In this document: in pieces, positions 9,177-18,717 of the stretch | Layout of the letters: each line of letters starts with the position of its first letter | Numbering within the stretch: the stretch's first letter is position 1 | Assembly (NCBI GenBank): GCA_006226495.1 | Contig: SBGU01000018.1 | Coordinates: 1 to 37,816, forward strand | Source of the DNA: Alphaproteobacteria bacterium | GTDB lineage: Bacteria; Pseudomonadota; Alphaproteobacteria; Sphingomonadales; Kordiimonadaceae | Length of the DNA: 37,816 nucleotides | Reading direction: 5' to 3' | Made by a program: the position numbers and the translations under genes | Notes under the pieces: generated by a model | Seen by the model: the letters and a program-made list of their open reading frames with translations, nothing else | Told to the model about the DNA's origin: nothing | Databases searched by the model: none

Positions 9177-9487
9177 CAGTCGTCTCCTGATTGTTTGCGA
9201 CGGGGCTCATATAGGGATATCCGCCTCGATTGGCTAGAAGTAATTTGAGTTGATAATAAAAAATTAACCAATGACAGCCCTTTTAAGTATCGGGAGATAA
9301 TTATTAAGCCTATGAAATATGGCGATTTTGGTGTCTCTCTGGCATTTCTGAAAAACTTTAGACTTGAAAATAAAATGAGAAATCGAATATGTGTCTCACG
9401 CACATCGGGTACGGCAGGGCTGCCGTTGCCTGTCCGACGCATGGGCGTTCCTTGCGTCCGCGAACATTTTGAACAGGAGGTTTGTGA
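9177..9487. other. AT-rich divergent promoter region proB/proC
   Basis: This 311-base gap between divergent proB and proC is much more AT-rich than its surroundings (about 9235-9395) and probably holds both promoters. I see no convincing coding frame, and no perfect dyad or canonical -35/-10 pair that I would defend. Confidence 0.5.
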
Positions 9488-10267
9488 ATGAATATTCTGA
9501 TGGTCGGATGCGGCCAAATGGGCGGCGCAATGTTGAAAAACTGGGCCGGCCTCGAGGATATGTCATTCACGGTTGTCGACCCTGCGGCGCTGCACCTGCC
9601 GTTTGGCGTGCGTCACGAAACCGCTGCCGACGCGCTGGCGGACGACATGTTTGATATGCTGATCGTGGCGGTGAAGCCGCAGATGATCGAAACCGTGATG
9701 CCGGCTTACGGCCCGCATCTCATTGAGGACGGCTGCCTTGTGTCCATCGCCGCCGGCTACAGCCTTCAGGGGCTTGAGGCCCTGTTCCCGGGCCGGGCCG
9801 TTGTGCGTGTGATGCCGAACCTGCCGGCCCTGATCGGGCGTTCGGCGACCGGGCTTTTTGCCAACGATGCCGCGACAAAGGAACACCGTGCGCTGGTATC
9901 GCACCTGATGGAAGCGGTCGGCACCGCCGTCTGGGTGCCGTCAGAGGACCAGTTGGACCGGCTGACCGCCATTTCCGGCAGCGGTCCCGGTTATGTTTTC
10001 CAGTTTATCGAAAGCTTCATCGAGGCCGCTGAAAGCCTCGGTTTTTCGCATCAGGACGCCCGCAAGCTGGTGCTGCAGACCATGGTGGGCGCCACCGAAA
10101 TGGCGATGAGCAGCGACCGCGCGGTGGGCGAGCTCCGGCAGTCGGTCACCAGCAAGGGCGGCACCACACAGGCCGGGCTCGAGCAATTGCGCACCGATGG
10201 TACCCTGGACCGGCTGATGGTCCGGACCACATCGGCCGCCTATGGCCGCGCGCGCGCCCTGCGCTGA
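9488..10267 (+). CDS. proC: Pyrroline-5-carboxylate reductase
   Basis: This 259-aa enzyme reduces pyrroline-5-carboxylate to proline with NAD(P)H, the last step of proline synthesis. The N-terminal Rossmann motif is '[14 protein letters not shown]', and the family signature region is '[18 protein letters not shown]'. The C-terminal dimerisation domain has '[21 protein letters not shown]' and the hallmark '[16 protein letters not shown]'. Length is normal for the family. The start is well supported by AGGAGG at 9475-9480. proA follows 50 bases later and probably shares the transcript. Confidence 0.96.
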   Translation: MNILMVGCGQMGGAMLKNWAGLEDMSFTVVDPAALHLPFGVRHETAADALADDMFDMLIVAVKPQMIETVMPAYGPHLIEDGCLVSIAAGYSLQGLEALFPGRAVVRVMPNLPALIGRSATGLFANDAATKEHRALVSHLMEAVGTAVWVPSEDQLDRLTAISGSGPGYVFQFIESFIEAAESLGFSHQDARKLVLQTMVGATEMAMSSDRAVGELRQSVTSKGGTTQAGLEQLRTDGTLDRLMVRTTSAAYGRARALR

Positions 10268-10317
10268 CCGCGCCCCAAACCCCCCATTTTCCAATACAGA
10301 AGTCAACGGAGCCCCCG

Positions 10318-11583
10318 ATGAATTCCCTGACCAACGACAGTAAAGACTATATCCATATGCTGGCCAAACGCGCCAGCGGCGCTGCCAGAAAGCTGGCGGT
10401 CCTGGACACCGCGCAAAAGAACAAGGGCCTTCGGGCCGCCGCCGCCGCGATCCGGACCGACAGGGAAACGATCCTCGCGGCCAACCGGGACGACCTTGGT
10501 GAAGCCCGCGCGGCTGGCCGTCCTGCCGCCTTTATTGACCGGCTGGAACTGAACCCCGAGCGCCTGGAAGCCATGGCCGCCGCGATCGAAGCCATCGCCG
10601 ATCTGCCGGACCCCGTGGGCCGCGAACTGGCGCGCTTCGAGCGGCCGAACGGCCTGGTGGTCGAACGGGTGGCTGTGCCCATCGGTGTGATCGGCATGGT
10701 GTTCGAAAGCCGGCCCAATGTGGCGGCGGATGCCAGTGCGCTGTGCCTGAAGGCGGGTAACGCCGTCATCCTGCGCAGTGGCTCCGAAGGCCTGCAGTCG
10801 GCCCGCGCGATCGTCGCCGCGTTCCGGCGCGGCATTGCGGGCGAAGGCCTGCCGGAAGATGTGGTGCAGGTGGTCGAAACCCGCGACCGGTCTGCGGTCA
10901 CACACCTGTTGAAGTGCGCTGATTATGTCGACCTTGTCATCCCGCGTGGTGGCAAGGGGCTGGTGAAGCTGGTGACCGAACAGGCCGAGGTGCCGACCCT
11001 TCAGCACCTGGACGGCAACTGCCATACCTATATCCATTCAGGCGCCGATATCGACAAGGCCATCGATGTGGTCAGGAACGCCAAGCTTCGGCGCACCGGC
11101 ATTTGCGGCGCGACCGAAAGCCTGGTGGTCGACCGGGAAATAGCGCCCCAACTGCTGCCGCGCCTTCTGGATGCCATGCCCGACTGCGAATTCCGCGGCG
11201 ACGGGCTGGCGGTTGCGACCGACAAGCGCATCAAACAGGCAGACGAGGCCGATTATGGCACCGAATATCTGGATGCCATCCTGTCGGTCAAACTGGTCAA
11301 TGGTGTCTCGAACGCCATTTCGTTCGTGGGCCAGCATTCGTCCGGGCATACCGATGCCATCATCACCGAAAACCAGGAAGCTGCGGAACGGTTCATGGAC
11401 GGTGTCGACAGCGCGATTGTGATGCATAATGCCTCGACCCAGTTTGCCGATGGCGGCGAATTTGGCATGGGGGCGGAAATCGGCATCGCCACCGGCAAGA
11501 TGCATGCGCGCGGGCCCGTGGGGCTCGAGCAACTGACCACCTTCAAATACAAGGTGCGGGGCGAGGGCCAGACCCGGCCATAA
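10318..11583 (+). CDS. proA: Gamma-glutamyl phosphate reductase (glutamate-5-semialdehyde dehydrogenase)
   Basis: This 421-aa enzyme reduces gamma-glutamyl phosphate to glutamate semialdehyde with NADPH, acting directly after ProB. It has the aldehyde-dehydrogenase-like fold with the catalytic segment '[11 protein letters not shown]' (Cys at about 263), the ProA motifs '[16 protein letters not shown]' and '[13 protein letters not shown]', and the C-terminal '[27 protein letters not shown]'. Full length. GGAG precedes the ATG. It lies in the proC-proA-putP series; a short GC hairpin after its stop may partly separate it from putP. Confidence 0.97.
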   Translation: MNSLTNDSKDYIHMLAKRASGAARKLAVLDTAQKNKGLRAAAAAIRTDRETILAANRDDLGEARAAGRPAAFIDRLELNPERLEAMAAAIEAIADLPDPVGRELARFERPNGLVVERVAVPIGVIGMVFESRPNVAADASALCLKAGNAVILRSGSEGLQSARAIVAAFRRGIAGEGLPEDVVQVVETRDRSAVTHLLKCADYVDLVIPRGGKGLVKLVTEQAEVPTLQHLDGNCHTYIHSGADIDKAIDVVRNAKLRRTGICGATESLVVDREIAPQLLPRLLDAMPDCEFRGDGLAVATDKRIKQADEADYGTEYLDAILSVKLVNGVSNAISFVGQHSSGHTDAIITENQEAAERFMDGVDSAIVMHNASTQFADGGEFGMGAEIGIATGKMHARGPVGLEQLTTFKYKVRGEGQTRP

Positions 11584-11603
11584 GGGCGCCAAGGCGCCTT
11601 TTC
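11584..11603 (+). terminator. Weak hairpin/attenuator after proA
   Basis: GGCGC-CAAG-GCGCC followed by TTTT begins right after the proA stop codon. The stem is short but GC-only, and it lies about 35 bases before putP, so it may attenuate read-through into the transporter gene. Confidence 0.45.
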
Positions 11604-11636
11604 ACGACCGGGTTTCCATAAACAAGGGCAGGGAAA

Positions 11637-13136
11637 ATGCAATTTGAAGTGATGGTCTCGCTGGCCGCCTATTTCATCCTGATGATGGCGATCGGCCTGT
11701 ATGCCTATAAAAAATCGACCGACGATGTATCGGGCTACATGCTGGGCGGGCGTCAGTTGCCGCCGTCCGTGGCGGCCCTGTCCGCCGGTGCGTCGGACAT
11801 GAGCGGCTGGATGCTGATGGGCCTGCCAGGGGCGATTTATGTCTCCGGTCTTTCCAGCGCCTGGATCGCGGTCGGGCTGATGGTCGGCGCGTTCCTGAAC
11901 TATCTCTATGTGGCACCGCGGCTCAGGGTCTATACCGAGATCGCCAACGACGCCATCACCATCCCCGACTTTTTCGAAAAGCGCTTCCATGACCGCTCGC
12001 GCATGCTCAGGGTCCTGTCGTCGGTGGTCATCATCATTTTCTTCACCCTCTATACCTCGGCGGGTGTGGTGTCGGGCGGCAAGCTCTTTGAAGCCTCGTT
12101 CGGCATGTCCTATGAAGTGGGCCTGTTTGTCACCGCCGGCGTGGTGGTGGCCTATACCCTGTTCGGCGGTTTCCTGGCGGTCAGCCTGACCGACTTTGTG
12201 CAGGGCTGCATCATGTTCGTGGCTTTGGTGCTGGTGCCCGTGGTGGCCTTCTTCGACCTGGGCGGCGCCGCGTCGATTGGCGACACACTCGCCGCAGAAG
12301 GACCCGGTTTCATGAGCCTGATGGGCGGGGTCACCGCCGCCGGGCTTGTCTCCAGCCTCGCCTGGGGGCTTGGTTATTTCGGCCAGCCGCACATTATCGT
12401 GCGCTTCATGGCCGTGCGCTCGCTCGCTGACATGCCGACCATGCGCAACATCGGCATGAGCTGGATGCTGGTCACGGTCATTGGCGCGGTGGCCACGGGT
12501 ATCGTCGGACTTGCCTATGTGGTCCGGAACGGTGTTGCGCTTGATGACCCCGAAACCGTGTTCATCCTGTTGTCGCAGCTCCTGTTCAATCCCTATATCG
12601 CCGGCTTCCTGCTGGCCGCGATCCTGGCCGCGATCATGAGCACGATTTCAAGCCAGCTTCTGGTATCGTCCAGTTCCCTGACCGAAGATTTCTACAAGAC
12701 CTTCCTGCGCAAGGATGCCTCGCAGAAGGAACTGGTGCTGGTGGGCCGGCTGTCGGTGCTGGCGGTGTCGCTGGTGGCAATCGGCCTGGCGTTCGACCGG
12801 TCGAACACCATTCTGTCGCTGGTCAGCAATGCCTGGGCCGGTTTTGGCGCGGCATTTGGCCCGATCATTCTCCTCAGCCTGCATTGGCGGCACCTGACGC
12901 GCGACGGCGCGCTGGCCGGCATGATCGCCGGCGCGGCAACGGTTCTGTTCTGGATTTATGCACCTGTCACCATCGGTGGCCAGCAGCTTTCGGACATGCT
13001 CTATGAAATGCTGCCGGGTTTTGTGGTCAGCAGCCTTGTGGCCATTGTCGTGAGCAAATTTACCGAAGGACGGGGCGAGGCCGAACGCTCGCGCGCCCTG
13101 TTCGCGGATATGGAGTCGGCAATGAAAAAGACCTGA
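11637..13136 (+). CDS. putP: Sodium/proline symporter
   Basis: This 499-aa protein of the sodium:solute symporter family is the usual length for PutP, which imports proline with sodium across the inner membrane. About 13 hydrophobic segments can be counted. Family motifs include 'YMLGGRQLPPSVAALSAGASDMSGWMLMGLPGAIYVSGL', the segment 'LAWGLGYFGQPHIIVRFMAVRS', and 'ILAAIMSTISSQLLVSSSSLTEDFY', which contains sodium-site serines and threonines. The position behind proC and proA supports proline as the substrate, although most putP genes sit beside the catabolic putA, which is absent here. It may therefore serve osmoprotective uptake. Confidence 0.93.
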   Translation: MQFEVMVSLAAYFILMMAIGLYAYKKSTDDVSGYMLGGRQLPPSVAALSAGASDMSGWMLMGLPGAIYVSGLSSAWIAVGLMVGAFLNYLYVAPRLRVYTEIANDAITIPDFFEKRFHDRSRMLRVLSSVVIIIFFTLYTSAGVVSGGKLFEASFGMSYEVGLFVTAGVVVAYTLFGGFLAVSLTDFVQGCIMFVALVLVPVVAFFDLGGAASIGDTLAAEGPGFMSLMGGVTAAGLVSSLAWGLGYFGQPHIIVRFMAVRSLADMPTMRNIGMSWMLVTVIGAVATGIVGLAYVVRNGVALDDPETVFILLSQLLFNPYIAGFLLAAILAAIMSTISSQLLVSSSSLTEDFYKTFLRKDASQKELVLVGRLSVLAVSLVAIGLAFDRSNTILSLVSNAWAGFGAAFGPIILLSLHWRHLTRDGALAGMIAGAATVLFWIYAPVTIGGQQLSDMLYEMLPGFVVSSLVAIVVSKFTEGRGEAERSRALFADMESAMKKT

Positions 13137-13147
13137 TACAGGTCCCC

Positions 13148-13185
13148 GGGCCGGTGCGCAAATATGGCCGGTCCAGGACAGTTTT
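13148..13185 (+). terminator. Possible terminator after putP
   Basis: GGGCCGG (13148-13154) pairs with CCGGTCC (13168-13174) with one G-T pair, and TTTT follows at 13182. It lies just after the putP stop codon. The stem is short and the T run is offset. Confidence 0.4.
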
Positions 13186-13199
13186 GTTATGAAACAGAA

Positions 13200-13240
13200 T
13201 TTATTGCATCGATAACAATGATATAGACTAATCGATTAAG
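13200..13240 (+). promoter_or_regulatory. Possible katG regulatory dyad
   Basis: Two ATCGAT palindromes (13208-13213 and 13231-13236) lie 23 bp apart in an AT-rich stretch about 100 bases before katG. Their spacing of two helical turns suits a dimeric or tetrameric activator such as OxyR, but the OxyR consensus is not clearly matched. Confidence 0.25.
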
Positions 13241-13328
13241 TGGATTAAAGAAACGAGGGCATTCAATTTCACCAGAAGGTTGATCAGGCGTACCGTCAGG
13301 GCATCAGCTAATCTTGGAGGGATTACCA

Positions 13329-15554
13329 ATGCTCAAACAGACCCTGTCCGTCATCGCCATCCTCGCGGTTGGCGCGACGGCCATTGTGCCGGCAAACGCC
13401 GCGCCGATGGAACAAACCACGATCAACAACGACTTCTGGTGGCCCAACCGTCTGAACCTCGAACCGCTGCGCCAGCACACCCCTGACGCCGACCCGATGG
13501 GCGCCGGTTACGACTATGCCAAAGAATTCAAAAGCCTCGACCTTGCCGCCGTCAAGAAAGATGTCGAAGCGGCACTGACCACGTCGCAGGACTGGTGGCC
13601 CGCCGACTATGGCAACTATGGCCCCTTCTTCATCCGCATGGCCTGGCACAGCGCCGGCACCTACCGCACCATCGATGGCCGCGGTGGTTCGGACGGCGGC
13701 ATGCAGCGTTTTGCGCCGCTGAACAGTTGGCCGGACAACGCCAACCTCGACAAGGCCCGCCAGCTTCTGTGGCCGGTGAAACAGAAATATGGCGCCAAGA
13801 TTTCCTGGGGCGACCTGATGGTGCTGGCCGGCACCGTGGCCATGGAATCCATGGGCTTCAAGACCCTCGGGTTCGCCGGTGGCCGTGAAGACGGCTGGAA
13901 ACCGGAAGAAGTGAACTGGGGCCCCGAAGGCGAATGGCTGGGCAGCCAGCGTTACGCCGAAGGCCGCAAGCTGAAGGGCCCGCTCGCAGCCGTTCAGATG
14001 GGCCTGATTTACGTGAACCCGGAAGGCCCGAACGGTGTGCCGGACCCGCTGGCCGCCGCCAAGGACATCCGTGAAACCTTCGGCCGCATGGCCATGAATG
14101 ACGAAGAAACCGTTGCGCTGATCGCCGGCGGCCACACCTTCGGCAAGGCACACGGCGCCGCAGACCCGCACAAATATGTCGGCGCAGAACCCGAAGCCGC
14201 TGGCCTGACCGAACAGGGCATGGGCTGGAAAAACAGCTACAAGAGCGGCAAGGGCGCCGACACCATCACCAGTGGCCTTGAAGGTGCCTGGACGGTCAGC
14301 CCGGCTGAATGGACCCACAATTACCTTGAGAACCTGTTCATGTTCGACTGGGTCCAGACCAAAAGCCCGGCCGGTGCCACCCAGTGGAAACCGAGCGACG
14401 AAGCCGCGAATGAAATGGTCCCTGACGCCCATGACGCCGACAAGCGCCACGCGCCGATGATGTTCACCACCGATCTCGCGCTCAAGTTCGATCCGGAATA
14501 CAGCAAGATTGCCAAACGCTTCCTCGATAACCCGGAAGAGTTCGAATATGCCTTCGCCAAAGCATGGTTCAAACTGACCCACCGCGACCTGGGCCCCAAA
14601 GCCCGTTACCTGGGCTCGATGGTGCCCACGGAGACCTTCATCTGGCAGGACCCGGTTCCGGCCGTTGATTTCAAGCTGGTCGACGCGGGCGACATCAAGA
14701 AACTGAAGGCAAAAGTGCTGGCATCCGGCCTGACCGTGCCTGAACTGGTGCGCACGGCCTGGGCTTCGGCCTCCAGCTTCCGCGATACCGACATGCGTGG
14801 TGGTGCCAACGGTGCCCGCGTGCGCCTGGCGCCGCAGAAGGACTGGGAAGCCAACAACCCGGCTGAACTGGCGAAAGTGATCGGCGTCCTGGAACAGGTG
14901 CAGGCGGACTTCAACAAGTCCCAGAAAGACGGCACCAAAATCTCGCTCGCTGACCTGATCGTGCTGGGTGGTGCCGCAGCCATCGAAAAGGCAGCCGCCG
15001 ATGCCGGCCACAAGGTAACCGTGCCCTTCAAACCGGGCCGCACGGACGCGACCGCCGAGATGACCGACGTTGCCGCGTTTGAGTTCCTTGAACCGAAAGC
15101 AGACGGTTTCCGCAACTATTATAGCGCGGCAGGCGAACGGTCGCCGGCAGAGATGCTGGTAGAAAAGGCCGCTCTTCTCGACCTGTCGGTCCCGGAAATG
15201 ACTGTGCTGGTCGGTGGCCTGCGCACACTGGATGCCAACACCGGTGGTGCCAAACATGGTGTGTTCACGGACAAGCCGGGGACCCTGAGCACCGATTTCT
15301 TCGTCAACCTCCTGGACATTTCGACCAAGTGGCAGAAGTCGGCAGCCTCGGACGCCATCTATGAAGGCCATGACGCCTCGGGCGCCGTGAAATGGACCGC
15401 AACCCCGGTTGATCTGGTGTTCGGCTCCAACTCGGAACTGAAGGCGATTGCCGAGGTTTATGCGGCCAATGATGCCAAGCAGAAGTTCGTCGAGGATTTC
15501 GTGTCGGCCTGGACCAAGGTGATGACGCTGGACCGTTTCGACCTCAAATCCTGA
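13329..15554 (+). CDS. katG: Catalase-peroxidase with signal peptide
   Basis: This 741-aa bifunctional heme enzyme breaks down hydrogen peroxide. The distal site shows Arg103, Trp106 and His107 in '[11 protein letters not shown]'. The proximal His is about 269 in '[10 protein letters not shown]'. The crosslinked trio is complete as Trp106-Tyr228-Met254, with the 26-residue Tyr-Met spacing of E. coli KatG. Both the N-terminal catalytic and the C-terminal degenerate halves are present. The N-terminus is a clear Sec signal peptide ending near 'VPANAAPM', so export to the periplasm is likely, as for KatP-type enzymes. The ATG at 13329 has GGAGG at 13316. An in-frame TTG at 13314 lies on top of that site and was not chosen. 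Confidence 0.96.
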   Translation: MLKQTLSVIAILAVGATAIVPANAAPMEQTTINNDFWWPNRLNLEPLRQHTPDADPMGAGYDYAKEFKSLDLAAVKKDVEAALTTSQDWWPADYGNYGPFFIRMAWHSAGTYRTIDGRGGSDGGMQRFAPLNSWPDNANLDKARQLLWPVKQKYGAKISWGDLMVLAGTVAMESMGFKTLGFAGGREDGWKPEEVNWGPEGEWLGSQRYAEGRKLKGPLAAVQMGLIYVNPEGPNGVPDPLAAAKDIRETFGRMAMNDEETVALIAGGHTFGKAHGAADPHKYVGAEPEAAGLTEQGMGWKNSYKSGKGADTITSGLEGAWTVSPAEWTHNYLENLFMFDWVQTKSPAGATQWKPSDEAANEMVPDAHDADKRHAPMMFTTDLALKFDPEYSKIAKRFLDNPEEFEYAFAKAWFKLTHRDLGPKARYLGSMVPTETFIWQDPVPAVDFKLVDAGDIKKLKAKVLASGLTVPELVRTAWASASSFRDTDMRGGANGARVRLAPQKDWEANNPAELAKVIGVLEQVQADFNKSQKDGTKISLADLIVLGGAAAIEKAAADAGHKVTVPFKPGRTDATAEMTDVAAFEFLEPKADGFRNYYSAAGERSPAEMLVEKAALLDLSVPEMTVLVGGLRTLDANTGGAKHGVFTDKPGTLSTDFFVNLLDISTKWQKSAASDAIYEGHDASGAVKWTATPVDLVFGSNSELKAIAEVYAANDAKQKFVEDFVSAWTKVMTLDRFDLKS

Positions 15555-15578
15555 GGCCAAACCTGACCGGGAAAAAAG

Positions 15579-15611
15579 ACGGTGGTGCCAGGGGCGCCGC
15601 CGTTTTCTTTT
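15579..15611. terminator. Bidirectional terminator, katG/Hpt gene
   Basis: An 11-bp stem, ACGGTGGTGCC (15579-15589) with GGCGCCGCCGT (15593-15603), has two G-T pairs and an AGG loop, and TTTTCTTTT follows. A run of six A bases before the stem gives a T run on the other strand, so it can serve the convergent Hpt gene as well. Confidence 0.85.
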
Positions 15612-15621
15612 GCCTGCCTGC

Positions 15622-16395
15622 CTACAGGAATTCGGTCTGGATATAGGCGAGGAAGTCGCCCATGTCCTCGGGGAAATGTTCGCGCCCGGTGCGGATGATA
15701 CGGACATCGGAGGGCAGGCCCTGCAGGCCCGGATGGTCAAGCGGAAAGCTGGTCAGAACCCCGATGGGTTTGTCGGCGGTCACGGTCATGGCCTTGAAGG
15801 CACGGGCCAGTTCGGCGCCCGACAGTTCATCCAGGGTCTGGGCAAATACCATGGCGTCGGGTTGCGAGCGGACCGCAAGCTGGAAGGCTTCCATGGCGCC
15901 CGTCGCGCGCACCACGCGGAAACCGCACTGCATCAGTTCGTTACGCACGATCTTGGAAATCATCTTGGAGGGCGACACCAGAAGCACCTCCACATCCAGC
16001 ACCTTGATGTCGAAACCGCCGGCCTGCGCGCTGATTGGCAGGGCCCTGAGGAGCTGGGCGATATGCTGGGACGACGGCTCGCGCCCCGTGGACACGATCT
16101 CGCGGATCTGGTCGCAATATTTGCCGATGCCGCCGATCAGGTTCGCATCCAGATGGTGCGCACCATCCAGATAGTCCTCCAGCCGGTGGGCGATGGTGCT
16201 GATGATCGGATAGCCGACCGACGCGGCGCTGCCCTTGATCGAATGGATATGGCGGCGGATTTCCTCGAACGCCTGGTCCGGGTTGGCCGTGCCCTGCAGG
16301 CTCTGGTTCGCGATGGCCTCAATGGCGTCCAGGCTGTCCTCGGACGCTTCAAGGAACTCGGTCCTCAGTTTATCTATGAGCGATTCTTCAATCAT
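15622..16395 (-). CDS. Hpt domain protein with degenerate receiver
   Basis: This 257-aa protein combines an N-terminal histidine phosphotransfer domain (about 1-110), with the phosphorylatable motif 'HSIKGSAASVGY' near residue 50, and a C-terminal receiver-like domain (about 130-257, starting 'DVEVLLVSPSKMISKIV'). In the second domain the acidic pocket is replaced by 'VSPSK', and the phosphoacceptor position reads 'PDAMVFAQ' where a receiver has 'D.lLlD', so it looks phosphorylation-incompetent. It lies 58 bases downstream of a CheY-like gene on the same strand, and the two are likely partners in a phosphorelay whose kinase is not in the window. Confidence 0.8.
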   Translation of the reverse strand: MIEESLIDKLRTEFLEASEDSLDAIEAIANQSLQGTANPDQAFEEIRRHIHSIKGSAASVGYPIISTIAHRLEDYLDGAHHLDANLIGGIGKYCDQIREIVSTGREPSSQHIAQLLRALPISAQAGGFDIKVLDVEVLLVSPSKMISKIVRNELMQCGFRVVRATGAMEAFQLAVRSQPDAMVFAQTLDELSGAELARAFKAMTVTADKPIGVLTSFPLDHPGLQGLPSDVRIIRTGREHFPEDMGDFLAYIQTEFL

Positions 16396-16453
16396 CGGGA
16401 TGCGGGCTCATGAACGGGCGTATGTCTGGGCATGGGGTGAATTGGCGCCGGCC

Positions 16454-16864
16454 TTAATCGAACAGGTCGTCTTCAAGGGGTGCGCCATCTTCCGCCGCGG
16501 CGTCCTGCTGCCGTTCGAGAATGGCACTGACCAGACCGGGGAATGCCTGATCCAGCGGTTTGGGGATGAAGTCGTCGCAGCCGGCGACCACAGCGTTCGC
16601 CAGGTCTTTCACCCGTTCGCTGCCGGTCAGGGCGGCGATCAGGCCCTTGTAACCCTTGGCGCGCAATTGCTGGGTGGCGGCATAACCATCCAGTACCGGC
16701 ATGTCGATATCCATAAGGATCAAATCCGGCGCAATTTCCTCCGCCAGTTTCATGCCCTCAAGACCATTTTCGGCTGAATAAACAGTATGACCGATATCGG
16801 TCAGATAGGCGGCCACCAGTTTGCGGATCACACTATCGTCGTCAACATGCAGGATTACACTCAT
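16454..16864 (-). CDS. CheY-like single-domain response regulator
   Basis: This 136-aa receiver domain has a complete active site: acidic pocket Asp8-Asp10 ('HVDDDS'), phosphoacceptor Asp52 ('LILMDIDMPVLDG'), Thr80 ('AALTGSE') and Lys102 ('FIPKPL'). There is no output domain; an acidic tail of about 20 residues follows. It sits upstream of the Hpt/pseudo-receiver gene and probably exchanges phosphate with it. Single-domain regulators of this type act by protein contact or as relay intermediates. The divergent 503-aa gene shares its promoter region. Confidence 0.9.
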   Translation of the reverse strand: MSVILHVDDDSVIRKLVAAYLTDIGHTVYSAENGLEGMKLAEEIAPDLILMDIDMPVLDGYAATQQLRAKGYKGLIAALTGSERVKDLANAVVAGCDDFIPKPLDQAFPGLVSAILERQQDAAAEDGAPLEDDLFD

Positions 16865-16989
16865 CCAGGACCGCCTGAAAAATTATTATGCGGACTTCAG
16901 TCTATATAATAGGTTTGCATTTGGCACGGCATTTCCCGGGCCCGGGGATTGGTTTCGAAATTTTATTCGGCGGATCAAGGATGTAGCGG

Positions 16990-18501
16990 TTGGCGCGCCC
17001 GAAATCAGACAAAAAACAGCCGGACGAGTCGGCAGGCAGGAAAACGCCGTCGGCGCTGGTGTGCAGCAAACCGGAACATTTGCTCAGGCCCGATACGGTG
17101 GCCTTTGTCGGCAATCTGGTCCGGCCCTGGCTCGAACAGCATAAACTGAGCCCCTACGAGCTTCTGTGCCGCAAGGACCTGGCGACCGAGTTCCGCAACA
17201 ATGCCACCGTGTTCAATTCGGCGGTGCGCGCCGCAGCCGGCCTGCAGGCCGACCCCATGGGCGCAGATACCGCCGTGCGCCAGCGCGAACTGGAGGCCTA
17301 TCTGCTTGACTATCTGAACGGCCTGGGCGGCACCAATGCTGCGCTTCTGGAAGGCGACCAGGACGGCGAAGGCGCCAGCTATTCGGCGCTGATCGAAGCC
17401 GAGGGCGAGGGGCCGGCACGCCGGCGGCTCATTGGCGCGGTTGCCGCATTCCTGCGCGATTCACCCAGTTATGGCACCAAGGTAGAACGCCTGCTGGCGC
17501 TTCTGGAACAGTGCCGCAACGACGATGTGCGCGCCGTGCTGGACGAATTTTTCGCGAGCTTCATCAAGCTCGATGCCGCCCGCAACGACACCTTCATCGA
17601 CGAGGACAATGCCTTTTCGCTGTTGCAGGATTTTGTCGGCCTGATTTCGGCACAAGCGATGCCGCGGCGCGGTTCGTGCCGTGTGGTGCAGCGGCTGAAT
17701 TATATCATGTCGCGCTTCAACCTTGTGCATATGCGCGAGGCGTTCCAGTGGGCGTTTGAACATATCATCACCAACAGCCGCACCTTTCCGTCGCCCGGCA
17801 AACTGCAGGGCCACGACCATGTGACCTGGGAACTGGTGGAACTGTCGAAGCTTTACAAGAAGATGCAGGTGGCGGGCGGCTGGTTTGCCAATGCGGCCCT
17901 GATGGAAGCCATGGAAAACCAGGTGGCGCGCCGGACCGGCGCCTTGCAGCTTGATGCCATGGTGGCCGACCATGCCGGCGTGTTCAACAAGACGCTGGAG
18001 CTGATCAAGCTTTACCCGCTCGTGTTCGGGCACCGCAATGTCGCGCGCATCGAACGCCGCATTTACGAGACCATCACCCGGCACGACCTGTCCCGGCTTC
18101 TGGAACAGTTTGCCCGCTCGCCCATGGACCAGTTGGCGCAATATGGCATTCTCGAGCAAAAGATCCGCAAGGCCAACATGGGCCCGCGGGTCACCGACGA
18201 GATGGTCGATTATCTCGCGCGCCTGCAGGAAGCCTTCATTCGCGACCGGCAGGTGTTCCACAAGTTTCGCGCGCTGCGCACCGCCACGGAAGAAAAGGGG
18301 CTCTATACGCTTGAGCTCCTGATCCTGGGGGCCTTCACGGCGGGCCGCTGCCGGCGGGCGGCTATCAAGCTGATGCTGCTGTTCCTGCCCAGCAAACAGC
18401 GGCTTATGGAAGCGATTACCGAGACCAAGGGCATCGAAATCGCCGAAGACCGCACCGAAGAATTGTGCGCCATGTACGACTATTTTGTCGCCAGCATGTA
18501 G
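16990..18501 (+). CDS. Uncharacterised 503-aa cytoplasmic protein
   Basis: I do not recognise this family. The protein is 503 aa, largely helical in composition and without signal peptide or membrane segment. It starts with a basic, lysine-rich stretch (1-20), followed by 'TVAFVGNLVRPWLEQHKLSPYELLCRKDLATEF'-like helices. A central region holds 'SCRVVQRLNYIMSRFNLVHMREAFQWAFEHII', and the end is acidic. The TTG start at 16990 is supported by AAGGAT eight bases upstream. Codon use is GC-rich like the core genome, so it is a resident gene, not part of the AT-rich segment that begins after it. It is divergent from the CheY-like/Hpt pair, and a link to that relay is only a guess. Confidence 0.75.
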   Translation: MARPKSDKKQPDESAGRKTPSALVCSKPEHLLRPDTVAFVGNLVRPWLEQHKLSPYELLCRKDLATEFRNNATVFNSAVRAAAGLQADPMGADTAVRQRELEAYLLDYLNGLGGTNAALLEGDQDGEGASYSALIEAEGEGPARRRLIGAVAAFLRDSPSYGTKVERLLALLEQCRNDDVRAVLDEFFASFIKLDAARNDTFIDEDNAFSLLQDFVGLISAQAMPRRGSCRVVQRLNYIMSRFNLVHMREAFQWAFEHIITNSRTFPSPGKLQGHDHVTWELVELSKLYKKMQVAGGWFANAALMEAMENQVARRTGALQLDAMVADHAGVFNKTLELIKLYPLVFGHRNVARIERRIYETITRHDLSRLLEQFARSPMDQLAQYGILEQKIRKANMGPRVTDEMVDYLARLQEAFIRDRQVFHKFRALRTATEEKGLYTLELLILGAFTAGRCRRAAIKLMLLFLPSKQRLMEAITETKGIEIAEDRTEELCAMYDYFVASM

Positions 18502-18717
18502 CTCCTTCTGGGGTAAAAAAGCGGCTCGATTATTATTTTCAAGGTCTCCCGCTAAGCCAAGCTGCGGAGTCGTGAACTTGGCCATTTAGTTGTATTTTTT
18601 CTATCTTGGGTGTGGAGTTCGAGGTAGGTTAGGGTGCGCTTTGGGAATCCTTTGACATACTTCGGTCAGTATTTCGAAAAGTCGACGTAGCATATTCAAT
18701 GGTTAGGTGGATGTGAC
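18502..18717 (+). promoter_or_regulatory. AT-rich leader of the foreign segment
   Basis: Base composition shifts sharply to AT after the 503-aa gene. A TTGACA box at 18652-18657 overlaps a perfect dyad ATACT-N6-AGTAT (18657-18672), a layout expected for a repressible promoter. I could not place a convincing -10 at the standard distance. AGGTGG precedes the ATG at 18718. Confidence 0.35.

Noticed and set aside
13323-15740. 805-aa minus-strand frame opposite katG
   Set aside because: Long open antisense frames are common in GC-rich DNA; the plus strand encodes an unmistakable catalase-peroxidase.
18502-18717. tRNA gene as an integration site at the left border of the AT-rich segment
   Set aside because: No cloverleaf or T-loop consensus could be found in the stretch.
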